A stretch of DNA of 7,924 bases from Pontimonas sp. (GTDB taxonomy: Bacteria > Actinomycetota > Actinomycetes > Actinomycetales > Microbacteriaceae): NCBI GenBank assembly GCA_017852615.1, contig JAFMKX010000008.1, positions 12,793-20,716 of the forward strand, in the 5' to 3' direction. The notes below the pieces were generated by a model. That model had not been told where the DNA came from and ran no database searches. It saw nothing but the letters and a program-made list of their open reading frames with translations. This document shows, one piece after another, positions 6,502 through 7,924 of the stretch. A program made the translations under genes and the position numbers. How positions within the stretch are numbered: position 1 is the first letter of the stretch; every line of letters begins with the position of its first letter.

Positions 6502-7653
6502 ATGCGTGAACTCCGAGTGATTGATTCCAGCGACCCCACGGCTCTGTGTGAACCACTGCACGAGGCTCTTTTTGCTGATGGTCCTGCCTTGTTGCCCAGG
6601 CCCGGTGGAGTCAAGATCTCTGCCACCGCACCCACCGAGGTGGAGGACGATGTGGCACTGGTAGTCGAGACCAGTGGCACCACCGGCGCTCCTAAGAGAG
6701 TTGCGTTAGGTGCGCAGGCACTGGTCGCGAGCGCGGAAGCGGCAACAGCTCAGCTCGGTGATCCAGGAACGTGGCTCTTAGTGCTCCCTGCGCATTACAT
6801 CGCCGGCATCCAAGTGATAACTCGATCGCTGATCCACGGAACCCTTCCTTTGGTGCTAGATCCGGGACCGTTCTCGGGCTCTGCGGTGCTGGCTCGATCA
6901 GCCGAGCTGATCAGTGCCGCTGGCAGTGGCGCCGTGTATACGGCGATGGTTCCTGCCCAATTGAGTCGATTGCTCGATGATGAAGCAGACGTGCCCGGTC
7001 TAGGCGAGGTGATGCGCGCATTCTCGGCCATTTTGGTGGGAGGCCAGAGTGTCCCCCAAGCAGTACTGGATCGTGCTCACGACGCTGGGTACCGAATTAT
7101 TCGCACCTATGGTTCGGCAGAAACCGCCGGGGGGTGCGTGTGGGATCAGCGGCCCATTGGGGATGTTCGGGTGGCGGAATTTGACGGGCGTCTGGCGATT
7201 TCAGGCTCCGTTTTGGCCCATGGATATGTCGATAACCCACAGCGCACCGAAACGAGTTTTGTGCAGCGGGAGGGCACTCAGTGGTACCTCACTGACGATG
7301 CGGGAGAAGTCGATAGCAACGGGTTGGTTCATGTGCATGGGCGCCTGGATGATGTGATCATCAGCGGGGGCGTGAAGGTCTCGCTAGGCCGCATTGAAAA
7401 GCTTCTGCACGCCCACATCGATTCAGCCGACCTCGTCGTGGTGGGGTGCGAAAGTGACCAATGGGGCCACGTCCCGGTTGTCGTGACCACGGCTGAGCTC
7501 AATCTGGAACGCCTGCGGTTATTGGTCCAGCAGGAGTTGGGTCCAGAGGCTAGACCAGAGCGAATCCATCGCGTAGAAGCTCTGACATTTTTGCCCTCGG
7601 GAAAGCCTGATCGTTTGGCTTTGAGTGCACTTGTAGCACAGGGGCAGGCGTGA
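6502..7653 (+). CDS. menE: o-Succinylbenzoate-CoA ligase MenE
   Basis: ANL-superfamily adenylate-forming enzyme of 383 aa that activates o-succinylbenzoate with ATP and CoA, supplying the MenB substrate. Motifs in order: the P-loop E-T-S-G-T-T-G-A-P-K (56-65), Y-G-S-A-E-T (203-208), the ribose-binding Asp at about 265 in W-Y-L-T-D-D, the hinge R-L-D-D (281-284) leading to I-S-G-G-V-K-V, and the C-terminal catalytic Lys K368 in L-P-S-G-K-P-D. It is shorter than the roughly 450-500 aa of E. coli or Bacillus MenE, mostly by a reduced N-terminal region before the P-loop; I recall compact forms like this as usual in Actinobacteria. The start is set by GGGAGGG 8 nt upstream. Its TGA overlaps the menA start as GTGA. 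A broader acyl-CoA ligase role is unlikely given the context. Confidence 0.93.
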   Translation: MRELRVIDSSDPTALCEPLHEALFADGPALLPRPGGVKISATAPTEVEDDVALVVETSGTTGAPKRVALGAQALVASAEAATAQLGDPGTWLLVLPAHYIAGIQVITRSLIHGTLPLVLDPGPFSGSAVLARSAELISAAGSGAVYTAMVPAQLSRLLDDEADVPGLGEVMRAFSAILVGGQSVPQAVLDRAHDAGYRIIRTYGSAETAGGCVWDQRPIGDVRVAEFDGRLAISGSVLAHGYVDNPQRTETSFVQREGTQWYLTDDAGEVDSNGLVHVHGRLDDVIISGGVKVSLGRIEKLLHAHIDSADLVVVGCESDQWGHVPVVVTTAELNLERLRLLVQQELGPEARPERIHRVEALTFLPSGKPDRLALSALVAQGQA

Positions 7654-7924
7654 AATCGGTTGCCGGTGGTTCTGGAGAGGCACCCGTTTCGCTGGGACTG
7701 TGGCTTGCTGGAGCACGGTTAAGAACCCTTCCACTCGCGGTGGCCCCGGTAGTTCTGGGGTATGCCTCGGCAGTGTTGGCAGGTAGATGGAACTTTCTTG
7801 TGGCGGGGTTGGTGCTCTTAGTGGCGCTAGCGCTTCAAGTGGGTGTCAATTTCGCCAATGATTACTCTGATGGCATCCGTGGCACGGATGACGTTCGCGT
7901 GGGTCCCGCCCGACTAACCGGTTC
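7650..7924 (+). CDS. menA: 1,4-Dihydroxy-2-naphthoate polyprenyltransferase MenA (N-terminal part)
   Basis: UbiA-family integral membrane prenyltransferase that attaches the polyprenyl tail to DHNA to give demethylmenaquinone. Only the first 91 codons are present and the frame runs open off the window; full-length proteins are near 290-300 aa. The visible part has W18-L-A-G-A-R-L-R-T-L-P, typical of the MenA N-terminus, a first membrane segment (~27-45), a second (~49-66), and N67-F-A-N70-D71-Y-S-D74-G-I-R-G, the first Asp-rich Mg-diphosphate binding motif. R-V-G-P-A-R-L-T-G-S follows, as in MenA. The start is GTG at 7650, overlapping the menE TGA at 7651-7653, with AGGGG (7640-7644) 5 nt upstream. 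Confidence 0.92.
   Translation, partial: MKSVAGGSGEAPVSLGLWLAGARLRTLPLAVAPVVLGYASAVLAGRWNFLVAGLVLLVALALQVGVNFANDYSDGIRGTDDVRVGPARLTG

Noticed and set aside
6336..6683. 115-codon minus-strand open frame opposite menB/menE
   Set aside because: It is antisense to the conserved MenB C-terminus and MenE P-loop and has no independent support.
6502..7653. Shorter-than-usual MenE as a possible truncation or decay
   Set aside because: All ANL motifs from the P-loop to the C-terminal Lys are present, the start has a strong ribosome binding site, and compact MenE forms are, as I recall, normal in Actinobacteria.

Overview
The window reads as ordinary actinobacterial chromosome, most likely Microbacteriaceae or a close relative. 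The evidence is a GC content in the mid-to-high 50s by eye, frequent GTG starts, MenB of the actinobacterial Asp type, and the block phosphatase - TlpA/ResA - CcdA - ResB - CcsB standing close to men genes. The same groups of genes lie near each other in Mycobacterium tuberculosis (Rv0525-Rv0529, then menA, menE, menB and menC within Rv0534c-Rv0553). The taxonomic call is an inference from protein style and gene order. The DNA is very compact: nearly every base from 67 to 7924 is coding, and there are no RNA genes, mobile elements, CRISPR arrays or long repeats.

Region 1 (67-4538, + strand) is a five-gene System II cytochrome c maturation operon. It holds a histidine-phosphatase family protein, a lipoprotein thioredoxin (TlpA/ResA type, CPPC), CcdA, ResB and CcsB/ResC. 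Consecutive genes abut (702/703) or overlap (ATGA at 1299 and 3612, and about 23 nt at ccdA/resB). CcdA carries reducing power across the membrane, the thioredoxin keeps apocytochrome CXXCH cysteines reduced, and ResB-CcsB brings haem out and ligates it.

Region 2 (4535-7924) holds menaquinone genes. menC lies on the minus strand and meets ccsB tail to tail with a 4-nt overlap. A 42-bp divergent gap separates it from menB-menE-menA on the plus strand. menA is cut off by the window end after its first 91 codons. The menaquinone made here would feed the same respiratory chain whose cytochrome c proteins region 1 matures.

The two plus-strand transcription units, starting at 67 and 5576, each have a TANNNT -10-like hexamer exactly six bases before the start codon and no clear Shine-Dalgarno sequence. 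This suggests two leaderless mRNAs. I found no convincing sign of a previously undescribed system; the most interesting points are regulatory and architectural.
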